Assembly (NCBI RefSeq): GCF_000633395.1
Contig: NZ_AYMU01000030.1
Coordinates: 59,882-123,881, forward strand
Source: Pseudomonas sp. PH1b
GTDB lineage: Bacteria; Pseudomonadota; Gammaproteobacteria; Pseudomonadales; Pseudomonadaceae
Direction of reading: 5' to 3'
DNA length: 64,000 nt
The notes below the pieces were generated by a model, which did not search any database, was not told the DNA's origin, and saw nothing but the letters and a program-made list of their open reading frames with translations. The stretch's first letter is position 1; every line of letters starts with the position of its first letter. Below, piece after piece: positions 34,701 through 41,164 of the stretch. The position numbers and the translations under genes are program-made.

Positions 34701-35313
34701 CGCTGGGCCGACCGTTGGGGTCGTTGACCTTGTTCAGCAGCGCCCAGGTGGACTGCTGCTGGAAATCCACCGTGGTATTGCGCCCGACGTTGAAGGTCTC
34801 CCAGTTGAGGATCGCCTTGTCGGCGGTCTGCTCGATGGTCACCGTGGTCTTGCCGCCAGACTGGCTCTGCACCGGCCCCTTGGCGTTGATCCAGCCCTGG
34901 GTCAGGCTGGTGTCGACCTTGAGCCCGCCCTGGCCAAGGCCGTCGGGAATGCTGCTGGCCGTAGCCAGCGCTGCCTGGCGCGCTGCGGCCTGGGCCGCTT
35001 GCTGGGCGGCGATGGCGGCAACGCTGGCATTGAGGTTGCCCAGGGAGCGCTGCAACTGCTGGTTGGCCCGGGTCTGCTGGGACAGCGTCGGGATTCCCGG
35101 CACCTGGCCGTTGGTGCGTGCGGCCGTGGCGGCCTGGGACGCGCCCTTGTCGGCAAACCAACCGGAACTGAACGCCGTGGCACCCTGGGCACTGCCTGCA
35201 CCGGCCACCATCAACAGGGCAATCGCCTGGGCCAGGGGTTTCAACCGCAGGATCGAAGCCTCGCTGGCGAGGGACTGGGCATTGCGATTGACCGGTGGTT
35301 TGCAGCGAACCAT
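22744..35313 (-). CDS. pdtA: giant two-partner-secretion exoprotein (TpsA, PdtA-like)
   Basis: A 4189-residue filamentous-haemagglutinin-type protein. Residues 1-45 are an extended signal ending in SAQGA. The TPS secretion domain (about 140-370) has the NRNGVIFTGSSQVNVRNLV signature near residue 220, recognised by a TpsB transporter. The body is beta-helical repeats (GDLNLANGTRVDASSG-type). The C-terminal 300 residues (ITLFGGAGVHTDFGG to ISATINTGAM) look like the DUF3739-type end, and there is no toxin tail. Size and place next to lapB-lapA-hxc match PdtA of P. aeruginosa, a phosphate-regulated exoprotein. Unusual insertions at residues about 2800-2955 (LPAGT-type repeats) and 3028-3133 (tandem Cys-bearing duplication). 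Its TpsB partner is not in the window. Confidence 0.85.
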   Translation of the reverse strand: MVRCKPPVNRNAQSLASEASILRLKPLAQAIALLMVAGAGSAQGATAFSSGWFADKGASQAATAARTNGQVPGIPTLSQQTRANQQLQRSLGNLNASVAAIAAQQAAQAAARQAALATASSIPDGLGQGGLKVDTSLTQGWINAKGPVQSQSGGKTTVTIEQTADKAILNWETFNVGRNTTVDFQQQSTWALLNKVNDPNGRPSEIQGQIKGAGTVMIMNRNGVIFTGSSQVNVRNLVAAAATISDQQFTQRGLYVDANGTQPTFSDALGKVEVQRGALIQTHAPASSSESGGYALLLGAEVENAGTIVTAKGQTTLAAGDSFYIRRGLGTDGNQRSTTRGNEVATSLKAGSSAGKVSNNGLIMAATGDITLTGHQVQQNGVALASTSVDTRGTLHLLNSASDSTGSVTLGQGSTTAILLDSSGSSALDSQRNNGLINLDGTPTNLISGQFNNLSSVADRTDQSRVEIVSGGTVDFQNGSITLATGGQVAVSAGQRSLVREGAVIDVAGAVGVKVAMESNNIKINVQGNEQRDSAGNRDSGQLINNDVWVDLRELVFVPAGTNGYATDRWYTAGGLLEVGGYLGTQGHNIGEWMAQGGTLTFTGKDVVTQSGAQLNLSGGTVDVQGGYIQQTWLKGGDGRLYELSRAPGDLLYTGIYKGYVDNSPRWGRTDYYYNPLIAQQQRYEAGYTVGRDAGKLVIGTGNAVLEGQLVSEVFKGDRQTQAPNLNLDGYQQSHKAAAQRAQLIIGNYTPIYNKTSGTLRYALSPTVDNVLIEANQQKIADGLDLATALPGNRQGQLVLDSDTLNGFQLGAIKVGAKQQIQLNGALKVADGGDITLFGPEVKINANLTAHGGSINAGNVLNQVDVNRNFVVGDVILAPTGGTQARVDVASGVKLDVSGRWNNLALDPSDSSGLAFINGGKVSLRSSGDLNLANGTRVDASSGASIAYDGKTSGGKGGDVTLAADGKLDLNGELRGYGVNGGGTLALQAHKVLIGAHDSAAEAGTLQLAGDFFNKGFAAYDITGNEGLTVADGAQVDVNMPVYRFGSQAGGTATGSDPASALERWLPGLYQEDAAKGVLTQRRGAGLTLSAGNQYSTAAQLATTALSVGPGAVISVDPGQAINLRSVGQLTLNGTLNAWGGSVSLGGLTVASSEAANAAGHGRSIWVGEQALIDVAARAVSAVDNRGDRYGQVRNGGKIAIGGEIDLATGIAKASDLFVVVRDGARLDASGAQAALDIPGQGRVQVASNGGSISFASNNGLYLDGSFVARAGGAGAAGGSLSLALESPYYIKNAVNDRVLKARELVLSQSHQGSALPASADAAAASLEYGHGRLGVDQVSAGGFDNLALLSNGLLSFDGDVALNMGQSLRLYSGALNLSESAAANSRVNLSAPYLLLAGILAPLEAKDQYVRPVSTGTPSQQATQAQFNASGNLIDVRGNVVFGSKGTLRQADNSLLGVERRGFDDVQLTSQGDLRFLAGAGADVIAKGISTQLLTQGDMTLRAAQLYPGTEVGARVIAGYLNDISGTSINFDPTRTLTIGRTGQGEAPVPYSAFGRLQLGAANIRQGGVVRAPLGLIEIGNLGASKVELLSGSLTSVSGKGLVLPYGGTVDGQVYKYNGKTVTFLGQGALVNENSDLSVGVILGGKSVQVQPDATVDLSGGGELLGAGFISGRGGSTDARYSPLVQIGANGGFTLPGLGSNPIYAIVPGVQPGYAPVAPEGGAVDPLIGQQISIGAGVPGLAAGTYTLMPSTYALMPGAFRVEINGLAGFGTEGSTQQLRNGSWSTAGRLSIAHTGISNSLASQVILTSADTLRRYSQYNETGYAQFALADAAKLGVPRPMLPVDAKTLKLALQPGGSADAFSFKGIGRFDAAEGGYGGTVAVLNMGSGNIEVVAAGKAATSGFNGVTLDDASLNAMGAARLMLGGLTLVKYGQGGNYITVAEGVNTPKGSITLREGATLAAPEVFLVSNTGEIVLEQGASINTLGRGKASYDARDGFTYQVANMLAVSNGLLNVISKAQAGGQTSGGIKLGICPGATCSGQTALYSDGSIVALTDNAFELGDQVRYGTRHLNLGLNNINVGSPEALAAAAAGNRLPSGMTLTQQVLDRLLRGDSQFGAPALETLQLSARDGFNFYGSTSLDTYDPATGKSLLSNLMLSTPAIYGAGGANDVASIHTANLIWQGSETPAGAVVSGGAGTGSGRLQIDAERIEFGYGAFAQPSTTKSLDRLALGFANVNLNASQRITANHKGSLSVYQSQGAFDPVTGFAYSGGNLNILTPLMTGEAGSVNRISAGGAIDIGASAGPRGEANGQGAELSLQGDSLRLASAVVLPSGKVTLGARGDVSLTDAALIDVAGRTLAFNDLNKYGAGGEVLLQSRSGNVLQATGSTIDLSATHNQAGKLRAVALDSAAGRVDLVGKILGGSSGYYDAGGTLVPFLGATVEIQAQHLGSSGTLDEQFAALNQRLNQGQVFGARSFQLKQGDLTIGDGVRASTVNVSVDNGSLRVSGRVDASGERVGSINLAAGKGLTLDGSALLDAHGSKLRVDSYGKIIDSPNRASVVLSSGLGRLTLADGARIDLRHGTDVAVGGAAGQNDGRSRGTLELNAPRIVQADQSSNDIDIDARGSLDIQGARSIAVNGMIRYNDAPDKTDATASGRPYQEITQAYLDAKHALSTAFINAALNNSDLLQNKLAGLNNAGYADAFHLRPGVEIVSKSADGDLVVQGDLDLSGYRYASLNPHSQKTSVYGSGEVGSLTLRAGGDLNVYGSINDGFAPPPPTVDDKGWVLLPGVDFTGGTIIVPGNGVTLADGTAFPAGSTLNYDLPIKGLTVAAGTRLPVTATLDQTLVLPAGTVLAAAIRDASGNLLFAAGTLLGEAQTLVAGTRLEAGTLLTQGTQLRPMTWPKGVPLPQVDRANVNNNLVMLAGDKALPKGALIPAGTNVKLPAGVDSVQLRPEEVGRQGKLWAIAPMLAEGAQSWSLRLVAGADTSAADSRILQAAPRSGDLHLADSHYGMFAKELPSQVVRIWTQVAVDDLAGAGIVVKAGDPIDEQLLVELGQTSIEQFCADSPAYCAIKASYAWTQLAVDELAGAGVVVKAGDPIDEQLLLDLGQTSVAAFCEESPAFCMALDSKTYGATPSSSRFSVIRTGTGDLELLSAGNLSMDSLYGVYTAGTSSTATAAGDPYNQPRALGAGGTVLNEPGSYFEQFVNGSGTSLYRAWYPEAGGNLRVSAGGNLTGNISSTANDSRAWPNPKDNGQDSAEVGNWLWRQGSGDVATGGSAQPSAWWINFGTYSGNGSADRMLGFTGFGTLGGGNLELNVGGDAGLLQRLTDSASVSTVAPRSQGLVLAVGSTGRVASDGSLQLTGGGDLQVNIAGALNPASNLVIEHRNGVVVNLRGSSRLQSASLGSIDLHYGGTAADHNPSEARAFDPLRATRGLAQGGLTLVPGDATFNLQSRGDLVVQNVEDPGRVRQFNTALFSRGSQQGSGQSWFTLWTERTAIDLLSLGGNLTPLTSPDSTDLAVVYPSILRAVAASGSLYYGKAASAQVGDLNFRVPLFLAPGAAGQLQFLAQDSIYAGGFTVSQSGAAAASVATPWRPAFVGSIDGEVVASNLSVNGNPVTGSTLPLFAFGSGSVAGLVAGPADPARFYAVNGDLVGVNSGRILTFGQAASQLHSGQTWYEGSRPVWMMAGRDIVSSGRTFGVGDPVYGSTSQGNLFVHNNPSDISIVSAGRDILYSNFNVAGPGTLELMAGRNILMEDKVSVTSIGAVAPGDNRPGASIVMQAGVGANGPDYRRFVSAYLDPANLAQPGESLSGTKVAKTYEGELLDWLAERFGFAGDSDQARAYYAALPAEQQRVFARNVYFAELKAAGREYNEAGGVRQGSYARGRAAIAGLFPSTDVAGNPITYQGDITLFGGAGVHTDFGGNIQMLTPGGNQTFGIEGTAPPASAGIITQGAGDIQLYSLGSILLGQSRIMTTFGGSIMGWSAAGDINAGRGSKTTVVYTPPKRVYDNWGNVSLSPSVPSTGAGIATLNPIPEVAAGDIDLIAPLGTIDAGEAGIRVSGNINIAALRVVNAANIQTQGKSSGVPISATINTGAMTSASAAGSAASQAAEDAARNQQAAARQGRASIVTVEVLGFGSEPVQRTREEASRAPGYNPDSPVQVLGAGPLSEQARARLTDEERKQLTL
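25915..26232 (-). repeat. 159-bp tandem duplication within pdtA
   Basis: Two 53-codon units (26232-26074 and 26073-25915) encode WTQ[VL]AVD[DE]LAGAG[IV]VVKAGDPIDEQLL followed by LGQTS and an FCxxSPAxC pair. The DNA is nearly identical over long stretches, so the duplication is recent or is kept homogeneous. The rest of the protein is almost free of cysteine. Confidence 0.85.
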
Positions 35314-35514
35314 TACTACTCATCCTTTCGTTATGACGCCCACGGGAGCGCGACGCATGTTGGGCCCAGGGCGCGCGTCACTGCTTTAGGGGATAGGCCG
35401 TTGGCGCGGGGCGCGACCGAACGGATGTCACGGAAAATTCATCTTTGGGGTGCAGGGTGGTGCCCCTGCCCCTGCGTGCCACGGCGGCAGACAGGGGCAA
35501 GCGGCGCTGGCCGG

Positions 35515-36693
35515 CTAGAAAGGTCGGCCAATAGCGTTGCAGACATTGGGGTTGCCGATACTGCGCGGGCTGGCGGGCGTGACGAAGGCGTTGCGTACCG
35601 CGGTCTTCCAGATCGCCGGCAACGGCTGCAGGTTGTTGTTCAGGAGTGCCGCATCGTTAGTGACCAGCGCACCGTACTGGCGGGCAAAGAACGCCCGTAC
35701 CTGGGCGGTTTGCGTCGCATCGGCATAGCACTGGCTGAAAATCGCGGTGGTGAAACCCAGGATCGGATAACCGGTGCTGGGAAAGAGCACCACCGAGGGG
35801 TCATTGCTATTGAGCGCAGCGGCGAACACCGGTACCCACCGGATGGGATCGCTGAACGGGCCGGACGACAGGTTCGCCGACGGCGGGCTGACCAGGCTGA
35901 TGGCGTTGGCGATGTTCGCCGGTGTCGGGGCTATCCCCTCTACCCGCGCGACCTTGCTGCCATCTTCCAGCCCGGCAAGGGTGCTGGATGCGTGGCTCGA
36001 ACCGATGAAGGTCACACTCCCCGGGGTTGCATTGAGCACTTCCATGATCTGTGGGCTGCCCTGAGCGCTCTTGGCGGTCTGTGGCACCGAGGCTGGATAA
36101 GTATTGACGAAGAGCCGGGTCACCACGAAAGGCCCAGCCGGTTCAGAGCACTTGGCGTTGAGAAAACGGCTAAACAGTTCGGTGGTGCCACTGGGCCCTT
36201 GCGGGTAGACCAGCGTCAGTGGTCCGGAAGCACCGGCGGCACCCGACAGGTACTCCCAACGGTCGAGCCGGCCCGAGAAGATCCCGCACACGTCATTGAC
36301 GCTCAGGTTCAGGTTGCCAACGCCAGCTTTGTTGAAGCGGATCGCCACCGCAGTCGCGGCGACAGGCACCTGGATCAACGGCCCCCAACTCGCCCCATGG
36401 GCCAGGGAGTAGCTGTTGAGTTCGTCGCCTCTCAACTTCGACTCAGTGGCCACCCAGTGCACGTTCCGGGTAGGGGCGCCCGGAATCAGGCGGTTGTAGT
36501 CGTTGTTCAGAAAGGCTTCCTTGTCGCCCAGATCAGAGCTGATGTAGGGCGCAAAACCCGCCGCCAGCACCCCGGGCGTCAGGTAGTACGACTGCGGCAG
36601 CGTCGACCCGCCACCGTTGATATCCGCCATAGCCAACTGGGCACATAAGGCGCTGCCCAGCAGTGACGTGGCTAACCAATGCGTTTTGAACAT
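35515..36693 (-). CDS. lapB: DING-family secreted phosphatase/phosphate-binding protein, LapB-like
   Basis: A 392-residue DING protein. The signal peptide (MFKTHWLATSLLGSALCAQLAMA) is cleaved before DINGGGSTLPQ, the family's defining N-terminus. The PstS-like fold has phosphate-contact motifs GGGSTLP, GPSGTTELFSRFLNAKC and the FSQCYADATQ hinge. It is a paralogue of the next upstream gene (lapA). DING/Lap proteins of pseudomonads bind phosphate and some act as alkaline phosphatases; in P. aeruginosa, LapA is an Hxc substrate and LapB is its neighbour. A terminator separates it from lapA, so it is probably expressed at a lower level by readthrough or from its own weak promoter. Confidence 0.85.
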   Translation of the reverse strand: MFKTHWLATSLLGSALCAQLAMADINGGGSTLPQSYYLTPGVLAAGFAPYISSDLGDKEAFLNNDYNRLIPGAPTRNVHWVATESKLRGDELNSYSLAHGASWGPLIQVPVAATAVAIRFNKAGVGNLNLSVNDVCGIFSGRLDRWEYLSGAAGASGPLTLVYPQGPSGTTELFSRFLNAKCSEPAGPFVVTRLFVNTYPASVPQTAKSAQGSPQIMEVLNATPGSVTFIGSSHASSTLAGLEDGSKVARVEGIAPTPANIANAISLVSPPSANLSSGPFSDPIRWVPVFAAALNSNDPSVVLFPSTGYPILGFTTAIFSQCYADATQTAQVRAFFARQYGALVTNDAALLNNNLQPLPAIWKTAVRNAFVTPASPRSIGNPNVCNAIGRPF

Positions 36694-36754
36694 GACATGA
36701 CTCCTGTCGTATCAGGACGAGCGAGCGCCCGGGCTGGACCGTTGTGCCGAGCAT

Positions 36755-36788
36755 GAAAAAATCAGCAACGGTCGAAACCGTTGCTGAT
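36755..36788 (-). terminator. rho-independent terminator between lapA and lapB
   Basis: Minus strand: a twelve-base perfect stem ATCAGCAACGGT/ACCGTTGCTGAT with a TTCG loop, followed by six T residues. It lies just after the lapA stop and before lapB, so it should reduce lapB transcription relative to lapA. Confidence 0.88.
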
Positions 36789-36817
36789 CCGGGTGGTGCA
36801 GGTATCGGGCGCGAAAG

Positions 36818-37996
36818 TTACAGCGGACGACCGATGGTGTTGCAAACGCTGGAGTTGCCGATGCTCAGGCCGTTGGAAGCGGTGACGAACGAGTCACGCA
36901 CTGCGGTTTTCCAGGCAGCTGGCAGAGGCACGAAGCGGTTGTTGTTGATGGCGGAGTCGTTGTTCACCAGGGCACCGTAGTGACGGCTGAAGAAAGCCCG
37001 TACTTGCGAGGTCTGGGTAGCGTCGGCGTAGCACTGGCTGAAGATCAGGTTGGTGAAACCGAGGATCGGGTAGCCGCTGGTTGGGTACAGGCGCAGGCTC
37101 TTGTCGGTCGGGTTGGCGTCGATGTTGGCCTGGGAAGTGAAGACTGGAACCCACAGGTTCTGGTCGGCACGGGCAGCAGCATCAGGCACGGCAACCGCGG
37201 CGATAGCCGAGGAAACGTTGCCAGGTGCTGGGGATACACCGGCAACCTTGGCCACTTTGGTGGCGTCGTCCAGACCGGCCAGGGTAGGTGCGGCGTAGTC
37301 CGGGCTCATGTAGGTGATGCGACCGTCGCCAGCGTTCAGCGCGTCCATGACGCCTTGGCTGGTAACAGCGGCCACAGCACCGGCAGGCAGACCGCCCGAG
37401 TAGCTGGAAGCGAAGTTGGTGGTGACGGCGAAGGTGCCGGTTTCAGCGCACTTGGCGTTCAGGAAGCGGGTGAACAGCTCGGTAGTACCGCTGCTTTCGT
37501 TACGGTAAACCACGGTGATGGCACCGGTGCGGCCCGAACCGGCGATCTGGTTCCAGGTCGACACGCGACCCGAGAACACGCCGCACAGGTCGTTGACGCT
37601 CAGGTCAACGGCTGCAGTACCGGCCTTGTTGAACGGAATGGCAACCGAAGTGGCCACCGATGGCACCTGGATCAGCTTGCCCCAGGCCGCTTGGTGGTTG
37701 TCTTGGTAACCTTTGAGCTCTGCTGCGCTGAGCTTGGAATCGCTACCAGCCCAGTGCACGTTCTTGCCAGTGGTGCCGGCCACGAACTTGGTGTAGTCGT
37801 TGTTCAGGAAGGCAGCCTTGCCGTTGCCGCTGCCTACGCCGATGTAGGGAGCGAAGCCGGCGGTCAGAACGCCCGCGGTCTGGTACAGCGGTTGTGGCAG
37901 GGTGGCGCCGCCGCCGTTGATGTCAGCCATTGCAGCCTGTGCCGAGCACAGGGCAGCCAGGGTCAGGGATGCCGCGAGAACGTTGCGCTTAAACAT
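36818..37996 (-). CDS. lapA: DING-family alkaline phosphatase, LapA-like
   Basis: A 392-residue DING protein with a 25-residue Sec signal (ending AAMA) cleaved before DINGGGATLPQ. It shows the PstS-like two-lobe fold with phosphate motifs (GGGATLP, RNESSGTTELFTRFLNAKC, GDGRITYMSP). In P. aeruginosa LapA is a low-molecular-weight alkaline phosphatase exported by the Hxc secreton on phosphate starvation; it sits next to hxcS there as here. The frame is open 261 bases upstream, but the ATG at 37996 has a good ribosome site (AAAGGAGATTCTTC) and begins the signal. A PHO-box-like composite element lies 133 bases upstream. It is a diverged paralogue of lapB. Confidence 0.9.
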   Translation of the reverse strand: MFKRNVLAASLTLAALCSAQAAMADINGGGATLPQPLYQTAGVLTAGFAPYIGVGSGNGKAAFLNNDYTKFVAGTTGKNVHWAGSDSKLSAAELKGYQDNHQAAWGKLIQVPSVATSVAIPFNKAGTAAVDLSVNDLCGVFSGRVSTWNQIAGSGRTGAITVVYRNESSGTTELFTRFLNAKCAETGTFAVTTNFASSYSGGLPAGAVAAVTSQGVMDALNAGDGRITYMSPDYAAPTLAGLDDATKVAKVAGVSPAPGNVSSAIAAVAVPDAAARADQNLWVPVFTSQANIDANPTDKSLRLYPTSGYPILGFTNLIFSQCYADATQTSQVRAFFSRHYGALVNNDSAINNNRFVPLPAAWKTAVRDSFVTASNGLSIGNSSVCNTIGRPL

Positions 37997-38128
37997 GAAG
38001 AATCTCCTTTCGTCGTGTTCGTACGTTGGGTGAATAGCTCTTGCATGACGCCATGGCGCTCGGGCCAGAAGCCTTGAACCAGACGGCTTGTGGGGTGAGG
38101 CCATGGGAAGAGAAGTTCGCAGCTTCCG

Positions 38129-38157
38129 GTGACAGATAAAGGAAAAAACCTCGGGAG
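38129..38157 (-). promoter_or_regulatory. PHO-box-like composite element upstream of lapA
   Basis: Minus strand: CTCCCGAGGTTTTT, eight bases, then CTGTCAC. The last seven bases match six of seven positions of the PhoB repeat CTGTCAT; TTTTCCT eleven bases earlier matches four. The same layout, with identical 29-base length, precedes hxcT and hxcU. Between here and hxcS (38158-38534) there is only the REP pair. Confidence 0.5.
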
Positions 38158-38408
38158 AAACCGGCTGTTTCTGCAAAAGATTCTCGGGTGTTTGTCGCCG
38201 GTTTTCGCGCCTTTCCCGGGAAAATGAGCGCCCGGTTGCCGGGGCTGGAAGCGGCATTGCCCTGCAAGCGCCGAGGGTGCTGCAGGCAGCGTTGCAACAT
38301 GACAGAACGAGGAACCCGAGGTTGGCCCGTTGCCCGGTCGGGAGTGAGGCACGCGGCGCGAAATTTTATGGCTGCCCTGCTCTGCTCTTCGGACCCCAGC
38401 TTCACTCT

Positions 38409-38493
38409 CGTAGGAGCCGGCTTGCCGGCGAAGGGGCCCTCCAGCCCTGCATCGCCGGTGCCGACGCCTTCGCTGGCAAGCCAGCTCCTACGG
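38409..38493. repeat. REP pair (REPIN) downstream of hxcS
   Basis: CGTAGGAGCCGGCTTGCCGGCG and, inverted, CGCTGGCAAGCCAGCTCCTACG with a 35-base spacer. These are the GTAGGAGC-type repetitive extragenic palindromes of Pseudomonas. Confidence 0.9.
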
Positions 38494-38534
38494 ACCGGGC
38501 CGGACGGAGGTCAGGTCGGGTTGGGTCGGGCGGG

Positions 38535-39746
38535 TCAGGTCACCAGCTGGTTGATCTCGATGATCGGCAGCAGCACCGCCATGACGATCACCAGCACCAC
38601 GCCCCCCATGACCACGATCATCAAGGGTTCGAGCAAGGCGGTCATGCCCATGGCCCGTCGTTCGATGTCCCGAGACAGGGTCTGCGCCGCCCGCTCCAGC
38701 ATCGGCGGCAAGTTGCCGGTCTTCTCGCCGCTGGCAATCAGGTGGATCAGCACCGGAGGGAAGACCTTTTCCACCCGCAGCGCCGCCGCCAGGTTGGCCC
38801 CTTCACGGACCTTGGCCGTGGCCTCGCTGACGCTCTGGCTCAGGCGGTCGTTGGACAGGGTCTGGCGCGCCGCCTCCAGGGCCCGCAGCAACGGCACCCC
38901 GGCGCCGCCGAGAATCGCCAGGGTCGAGGCGAAGCGTGCGGTGTTGAGCCCCAGGACAAAACGCCCGATCAGCGGCAGGCGCAGGATCCGGCTGTGCCAA
39001 TTCAAGCGCGCCAGGGGATTGCGCAGGTACAGCCGCCAGCTCCAGAACCCGGCCACCATCCCGGCAAAGCACAGCCCGCCCCAGGCACGGATGAAATCAC
39101 TGGCGTTGAGCATCGCCAGGGTCAGCCCCGGCAGGTCCTGGCGCGCCTGGGAAAAGGCGCTGACCACCTGGGGCACCACGTAACTGAGGAGAAAGATCAC
39201 GATGCCGATGGACACCAGCCCCACCACCCCGGGGTAGATGAACGCGGTGAGAATCTTGCCCCGCAGGCCGTTGCGCTCTTCGATGTAGTCCGCCAGGCGC
39301 TCCATGACCTGGGCCAGGTCACCGGACTCCTCGCCCGCGGCGATCAATGCCCGGTAGATTTCCGGAAAGTCCCGGGGCCGGGCCGCCAGGGCCTCGGCCA
39401 GGCGCATGCCGCTGCGCACGTCGCTGCGTACCGCGCTCAGGGTCTGGGCAATGTGCTTGCGTTCGGCCTGCTCCACCGTGGCACTGAGTGCCGCTTCCAG
39501 GGGCAGGCTGGCCCCCAGCAGGCTGGCCAGCTGGCGGGTGGCCCAGGCCAGGTCGTTGTCCGACAGCCGGGCACTGAACAGCCCCCCTGCCCCGGTGCTG
39601 CCCGAGTTGCTGTCAAGCTGCACCTGCAGCGCGGTCAGGCCGCGACTGCGCAGGGTGGCGAACGCCGCCCCCTGGCTGTCGGCCTCCAGGTGCCCGGCCT
39701 CGATCTTGCCGGCGCTGTCGGCGGCTTCGTAGCGATAGCGATTCAT
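38535..39746 (-). CDS. hxcS: type II secretion inner-membrane platform protein GspF/HxcS
   Basis: A 403-residue T2SS F protein with two T2SSF domains (residues about 70-190 and 270-390) and three hydrophobic segments. The N-terminus RYEAADSAGKIEAGHLEADS and the C-terminal ALLEPLMIVVMGGVVLVIVMAVLLPI are standard. It anchors the ATPase to the assembly platform. Its ATG shares a base with the hxcR stop (TGATG), so the two are coupled. It is last of the minus-strand hxc run. Confidence 0.93.
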   Translation of the reverse strand: MNRYRYEAADSAGKIEAGHLEADSQGAAFATLRSRGLTALQVQLDSNSGSTGAGGLFSARLSDNDLAWATRQLASLLGASLPLEAALSATVEQAERKHIAQTLSAVRSDVRSGMRLAEALAARPRDFPEIYRALIAAGEESGDLAQVMERLADYIEERNGLRGKILTAFIYPGVVGLVSIGIVIFLLSYVVPQVVSAFSQARQDLPGLTLAMLNASDFIRAWGGLCFAGMVAGFWSWRLYLRNPLARLNWHSRILRLPLIGRFVLGLNTARFASTLAILGGAGVPLLRALEAARQTLSNDRLSQSVSEATAKVREGANLAAALRVEKVFPPVLIHLIASGEKTGNLPPMLERAAQTLSRDIERRAMGMTALLEPLMIVVMGGVVLVIVMAVLLPIIEINQLVT

Positions 39747-41164
39747 CAGGCGTCCCGTGTCACGCGTAGGATTTCTTCCGCTGCGGTGGCGCCGCTGCGC
39801 ACCCAGCGCTCACCGTCCTCGCGCATGCTGAACATCCCGGCCCGGCGCGCGGCGGCCCGCAGCGCCTGTTCATCGGAGCCCTGGTGGATCAGGCTGCGCA
39901 CCTCGTCATCGATGCAGAACAGTTCGTGGATCCCGGTTCGCCCGCTGTAGCCGATGTGGTTGCAGGCCGGACAGCCCACCGGGCGCCACGTGCCGGGGCT
40001 GGCCGGGTCTTGCTCCTTGCACTGGTTGCACAGGCGCCGCACCAGGCGCTGGGCCAGCACCCCGAGCATCGACGAAGCCAGCAGGAACGGCTCGACGCCC
40101 ATGTCGATCAAACGGTTGACTGCCGACACCGCGTCGTTGGTGTGCAGGGTCGCCAGCACCAGGTGCCCGGTGAGCGAGGCCTGGACCGCGATCTGTGCGG
40201 TTTCCAGGTCGCGGATCTCGCCGATCATGATGATGTCCGGGTCCTGGCGCAGGATGGCCCGCAGGGCCAGGGCGAAGGTCATGTCGATCTTGGCGTTGAC
40301 CTGGATCTGGCTGATGCCCGGCAGGTCGTATTCCACCGGGTCCTCGACGGTGAGGATATTGCTGGTACTGGCGTCCAGCCGGGCCAGGGCGGCGTAGAGG
40401 CTGGTAGTCTTGCCGCTGCCGGTGGGCCCGGTGACCAGGACAATGCCGTGGGGCTGGCGGATCAGACCGTCGAGCCGCGCCAGCAGGTCCGGGTCCATGC
40501 CCAGGGTTTCCAGCTGCAGGCGCCCGGCCTGCTTGTCCAGCAAACGCATTACCACCCGTTCGCCGTGGCCGGTGGGCACGGTCGACACCCGTATGTCGAT
40601 CGGTCGTCCGGCCACCCGCAGGGCGATGCGGCCGTCCTGGGGCAGGCGTTTTTCGGCGATGTCCAACTGGGCCATGATCTTGATCCGCGACACCAGGGCA
40701 CCGTGCAGCGCCTTGCGCGGCGAGACCACGTCACGCAGGGTGCCGTCGACCCGGTAGCGCACCACGGAATGCGTCTCGTAGGGCTCGATATGGATGTCGC
40801 TGGCCTCGTCCCGCGCGGCCTGGGTGAGCAAGGCGTTGATCATGCGGATCACCGGGGCGCCGTCCTGGGTGTCCAGCAGGTCGGTGATTTCCGGCATGTC
40901 CTGCATCAGGCGGTCCAGGTCCACCTCGTTCTCGGCGGCGCCGACCACCGCGGCGGCGCTGCCGGTGTCGGCGTAGGCCGTGGCCAGCAGGCCGTCGAGT
41001 TCGTCGTCGCGGATGCGCTCCAGGCGCGCAGGACCGAACTGGCGACGGGCTTCACTGATGGACCAGCCAGGGGTCGTGGGGCAGACCAGCAGCACGGCGC
41101 CCTCTTCGCTGTGGCGCAGCAGGATGCGTTGGGATTTGGCCCAGGCGTAGGGAAGCTGGGTCAT
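39746..41164 (-). CDS. hxcR: type II secretion ATPase GspE/HxcR
   Basis: A 472-residue cytoplasmic ATPase. Walker A is GPTGSGKTTSLYAAL (residues about 243-257). The Asp box (SNILTVEDPVEYDLPGISQIQVN), Walker B region (ALRAILRQDPDIIMIGEIRDLETA) and His box are all present, and the zinc tetracysteine CNQC/CPAC lies near residues 378-400. It powers pseudopilus assembly in the Hxc secreton. The N-terminal domain that binds GspL is short. It is followed directly by hxcS; a 160-base gap (41165-41324) with no other gene separates it from hxcQ. Confidence 0.95.
   Translation of the reverse strand: MTQLPYAWAKSQRILLRHSEEGAVLLVCPTTPGWSISEARRQFGPARLERIRDDELDGLLATAYADTGSAAAVVGAAENEVDLDRLMQDMPEITDLLDTQDGAPVIRMINALLTQAARDEASDIHIEPYETHSVVRYRVDGTLRDVVSPRKALHGALVSRIKIMAQLDIAEKRLPQDGRIALRVAGRPIDIRVSTVPTGHGERVVMRLLDKQAGRLQLETLGMDPDLLARLDGLIRQPHGIVLVTGPTGSGKTTSLYAALARLDASTSNILTVEDPVEYDLPGISQIQVNAKIDMTFALALRAILRQDPDIIMIGEIRDLETAQIAVQASLTGHLVLATLHTNDAVSAVNRLIDMGVEPFLLASSMLGVLAQRLVRRLCNQCKEQDPASPGTWRPVGCPACNHIGYSGRTGIHELFCIDDEVRSLIHQGSDEQALRAAARRAGMFSMREDGERWVRSGATAAEEILRVTRDA

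Noticed and set aside
22744..35313. CRISPR array suspected from repetitive sequence
   Set aside because: The repetition is protein-level (haemagglutinin repeats) with variable spacing; there are no uniform repeats and spacers, and no cas genes.
35425..35431. GTGACAT (minus strand) upstream of pdtA as a fourth copy of the composite element
   Set aside because: The single repeat fits five of seven positions, but the left block and the second repeat are missing, so it is not counted with the lapA, hxcT and hxcU elements.
27691..36648. A 2985-codon plus-strand open frame, and a 1235-codon one at 22756-26463, opposite the giant exoprotein gene
   Set aside because: They are antisense to a gene with clear domains, consist of Gly/Ala/Val/Gln/His-rich low-complexity residues, lack ribosome sites, and arise from the GC-rich third positions of the real gene.
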